From NCBI GenBank assembly GCA_001586965.3, contig LUCW03000629.1:42501-71818 (forward strand): 29,318 nucleotides of DNA, given 5' to 3'. Of the stretch, positions 27,643-29,318 are shown one piece after another. The translations under genes and the position numbers were made by a program. Positions within the stretch are counted from its first letter, which is position 1. The number at the start of each line of letters is the position of its first letter. This DNA is from Sphaeroforma sirkka. Its lineage: Eukaryota; Opisthokonta; Ichthyosporea; Ichthyophonida. A model generated the notes under the pieces. That model made no database searches, was not told the origin of the DNA, and saw nothing but the letters and a program-made list of their open reading frames with translations.

Positions 27643-28847
27643 CCATCTGACACACATACCATTCCCTCCCCCCCCCCCCCCCCACAGTATCCCGAGAAGG
27701 TCATTCCTAAGTTCATCCTGCGCTTGCTCAGTGGCCGCAAGTGCTGTCTACACGGAGACGGTTCCGCCAAGCGTACCTACATCCACGTACGTGACGTGTG
27801 TACCGGTTTTGATACCGTTTTACACAAGGGTCAGCTCCACGAGATATACAACATCGGCACAGACGAGGACATCTCTATGCTGCAGCTGGCGGAGGCGCTG
27901 GTGCGGCTTACGAACAGTCGCAAGGCTGGGAGTGAGGGAGAGATGATTGAGTGTGTGGTGGATCGCGCCTTTAATGATTGCCGGTACGTCCATAGCGTTT
28001 TACATGGAACGGTTGTGTGGGAGTACTGGGTGTGTGTGTGCGTAGATATACCTGTATAGTGGAGTGGGAATGTTGGGTGTGTGTGGGGGTAGATATAGTT
28101 ATGGTTGAGAGAACGCGGTGGGTGGATGGGTGTCCAATGCCTTCCAATATGTGGGGTCTAAACGCTATATATATATATATATATGCGCACAACAGAACAT
28201 ATACGGAGTTCAAATTAAAGGCAGCAAAGTGCATGCAAGCGAATTGAGCGAGAGGGTTAGTTGTATGTGTGAGGTGTGCGCAATGATCACCGGTGTTTTG
28301 AACTGGAAGTTCATGTATGTATGTTCGCACTCAAAGTTTAAAGTCATTGCAGTACGTTCTAAAAGTCCAGGCCCTAAAAATCCTAAAACCCCTAAAGCAT
28401 AGAGACATCTACCCTCATCGTACGAGAAGGGTTTTAGGGCTTGGGGTTTTAAACCCCCAACCTTGTGTGAGTGTGTGAGAAGGGATGGTTTATTCGATGA
28501 TTGTCCGCTGTCGTGTCAGCAGAGACTGCGCATATAAGAACAGCTGTCTGTGTACTCTTTTTGTTGTAGGTACAAACTTGAATGTGATGACGTACATCAC
28601 CCCACTACCACTGAACTCACACGCCCAACCATTAAACACTTGCCACACTCCACTCTTCCTCTTCCACTACAGATACTTCATCAACTCGCAGAAACTCATT
28701 GACCTCGGTTGGAAGCCGGTGGTGGACTTTGAGAAGGGTTTGGCAGAGACTATCGAATGGTACCGAAACTTGGACCCCGCCTACTGGCCCGAGTTCTCTC
28801 ATGCCCTCGAGGCCCACCCCCCGATTGTCAAGGTGCAGGACTACTAG
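24353..28847 (+). CDS. TGDS: dTDP-glucose 4,6-dehydratase (TGDS/RmlB family), 6 exons
   Basis: Exons 24353-24439, 25481-25539, 26196-26373, 27188-27445, 27688-27983 and 28673-28847. All introns are GT-AG and all phases agree, giving 1,053 nt and 350 residues, the usual length for animal TGDS and close to bacterial RmlB. It is an extended short-chain dehydrogenase/reductase with the NAD-binding loop TGGAGFIGSH at 15-24, NFAAQSHVD in exon 3 and STDEVYGE at 133-140. Thr134, Asp135 and Glu136 match the dehydratase catalytic trio. YSSSK at 159-163 is the YxxxK pair, with RGNNVYGNAQ, HGDGSAKRTYIHVRD and DRAFNDCRY downstream. Family members convert dTDP-glucose to dTDP-4-keto-6-deoxyglucose in the cytosol with NAD; the substrate of eukaryotic members is less certain. 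All key residues are present, so it looks active. No transit peptide. An RmlB-type enzyme for another nucleotide sugar is the main alternative. Confidence 0.94.
24589..24682. repeat. Two-copy repeat in TGDS intron 1
   Basis: TATATATCATCTTCATATCC, AGGTGTGTGTTTCTCAAGTA is repeated as TATATACCATCTAAATATCC, AGGTGTATCTTTCCCAAGTA about 50-58 bp on. The rest of intron 1 (24440-25480) holds a (TA)n at about 24913-24946 and nothing coding that I recognise. Confidence 0.75.
25481..25539 (+). CDS. TGDS: TGDS exon 2
   Basis: 59 nt, VNKYPDYQIICFDCLDYCA, the second Rossmann strand and adenosine-binding acidic region. The acceptor is TTGTTTCAG, the donor GTATAT, and the split codon is Ser. Confidence 0.9.
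25597..25667. repeat. (TA)n microsatellite in TGDS intron 2
   Basis: About 70 bp of uninterrupted TA. A shorter TA run lies at about 25941-25963. The remaining intron sequence shows no coding signal. Confidence 0.93.
26196..26373 (+). CDS. TGDS: TGDS exon 3
   Basis: Encodes FVFVKGDIRNEELV, TVMNFAAQSHVDMSFGNS and IEFTK. The acceptor CACACGCAG follows a CCTAAT branch-like motif 36 nt upstream. The donor GTACGC is 7 nt before the 26381 array. Confidence 0.93.
26381..26592. repeat. About 38-bp array starting 7 nt after the TGDS exon 3 donor, 6 copies
   Basis: The unit is TTATACACCATTGTGTGTGC plus TATGAAGTGTCTATGTG. Copies begin near 26381, 26420, 26457, 26496, 26532 and 26568. The first copy is the most diverged. 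Confidence 0.88.
27188..27445 (+). CDS. TGDS: TGDS exon 4 (catalytic)
   Basis: 86 codons in phase 0, holding STDEVYGE, YSSSK and RGNNVYGNAQ, that is the whole catalytic centre. The acceptor is ATCCCTCAG and the donor GTGTGT. Confidence 0.95.
27534..27573. repeat. 20-bp direct duplication in TGDS intron 4
   Basis: GCTGTCAGGGTATAGGTT occurs twice with a 20-bp period. A (TA)n run follows at about 27618-27643. Confidence 0.85.
27668..27683 (+). promoter_or_regulatory. C16 polypyrimidine tract at the TGDS exon 5 acceptor
   Basis: Sixteen consecutive C immediately before ACAG|TATCCC. It acts as the pyrimidine tract by position and is prone to length slippage. Confidence 0.75.
27688..27983 (+). 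CDS. TGDS: TGDS exon 5
   Basis: 98 codons plus 2 nt: KVIPKFILRLLSG, HGDGSAKRTYIHVRDVC, YNIGTDEDISMLQLAEAL and DRAFNDC. This is the nucleotide-sugar binding half. A C16 run serves as the polypyrimidine tract of its acceptor. Confidence 0.94.
28010..28105. repeat. Two-copy GT-rich repeat in TGDS intron 5
   Basis: GGGAGTACTGGGTGTGTGTG...TAGATATACCT is repeated as GGGAATGTTGGGTGTGTGTG...TAGATATAGTT, about 50 bp apart, beginning about 27 nt after the donor. Confidence 0.7.
28371..28457. repeat. Inverted pair of telomere-like motifs in TGDS intron 5
   Basis: CCCTAAAAATCCTAAAACCC with CTAAAGC (28371-28399) faces GGGTTTTAGGGCTTGGGGTT (28429-28448), about 30 bp apart. They can pair as a stem. GGGGTTTTAAACCCC at 28443-28457 is itself a palindrome. 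Confidence 0.72.
28673..28847 (+). CDS. TGDS: TGDS exon 6 (C-terminus)
   Basis: A split Arg codon then YFINSQKLIDLGWKP, GLAETIEWY and the end KVQDY with TAG at 28845. The LGWKP...TIEWY pattern is typical of the family's C-terminal end. Confidence 0.94.
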
Positions 28848-29318
28848 GACAGATGTAGTTGGGACCGGGTAGCGTAACTGTGGGGGTGATGGGTGCACTC
28901 AGGATGTAGTGTAGTGCAGTATGCCGGTGATGTTGGACTGTGATAGGGGGCCTATAAGGATAGATGACTTGATGTGTGTTTACTATTTGGGCTTGTGGGT
29001 GTGTCAAATAGGACTTGATACTACTGGCCATATGTCTATGGCCCATCGAATGGTGGAAAAACATTGGAAGTGACATAGCAGATATTTCAACACGCATCAA
29101 TATATCCGGCTCGGAGGATGTCGGGGTGCCTAGTCCTGTTTTGATAGAAATGGACAGGGCTCGATTGCACCTCTAGTTAGTAATGTAGCTAATCGTACTA
29201 ATTATCAGTTAATCAAGTGAATGGACCAGCAGGGCAATTGCAGTTCAAATTTTTTAATTAAATAAATCCTACCAATGGGATGTGATGGGAGTAGATGATA
29301 CTATTTTCTACTCACTTG
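28848..29318. other. 3' flank of the TGDS-type gene with candidate AATAAA
   Basis: 471 bp without a further gene. An AATAAA at 29261-29266 in a T/A-rich setting is a candidate poly(A) signal 414 nt past the stop. No repeat array is seen here. Confidence 0.5.

Noticed and set aside
27184-27657. 157-codon reverse ORF
   Set aside because: Antisense of the catalytic TGDS exon 4.

Overview
This is nuclear DNA from a eukaryote. Protein-coding segments are broken by GT-AG introns whose phases fit across every junction I read, and non-coding DNA is full of tandem repeats and (TA)n/(CA)n runs. Long repeat-rich introns, an animal-like 350-residue TGDS-type dehydratase and an organelle-type PPR protein suggest a unicellular eukaryote, possibly a unicellular relative of animals such as an ichthyosporean. 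That placement is inference only. I see no rRNA, tRNA, CRISPR array, recognisable transposon or virus-like element.

Layout. Positions 1-445 (+) are the 3' end of a small Cys-rich secreted-type gene (DUF4189-like). Positions 1274-1921 (+) are a second copy with a signal peptide and the same last-exon architecture, but its two exons do not join in frame the way the first copy's do. Positions 1922-3400 are non-coding, with a 75-95 bp tandem repeat and a CCCTAAA (telomere-like) patch. Positions 22926 down to 3404 (-) are one pentatricopeptide repeat (PPR) gene. I rebuilt 11 exons from splice signals and phase: 2,628 nt, 875 residues, Arg-rich N-terminus, about nine clear PPR motifs. The gene spans 19.5 kb because every intron is stuffed with repeats, including a 7.9 kb, 42-bp minisatellite filling most of intron 1. 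Positions 22927-24352 are a head-to-head intergenic region. Positions 24353-28847 (+) are a complete six-exon dTDP-glucose 4,6-dehydratase-type gene (1,053 nt, 350 residues). A candidate AATAAA lies at 29261.

The most unusual feature is where the repeats lie. In at least seven introns of the two large genes a private tandem array starts at, or within about 13 nt of, a splice site. In two cases the repeated unit includes the exon-intron junction. In the biggest case the transcribed strand of each unit carries a branch-point-like CACTAAC, and the terminal unit is the real acceptor region of intron 1. This suggests that splice-site sequence has repeatedly seeded tandem duplication, giving long introns with many decoy splice signals.

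The genes do not form an obvious pathway. The PPR protein is expected to bind organellar RNA, TGDS to act on a nucleotide sugar in the cytosol, and the DUF4189-like proteins to be secreted.
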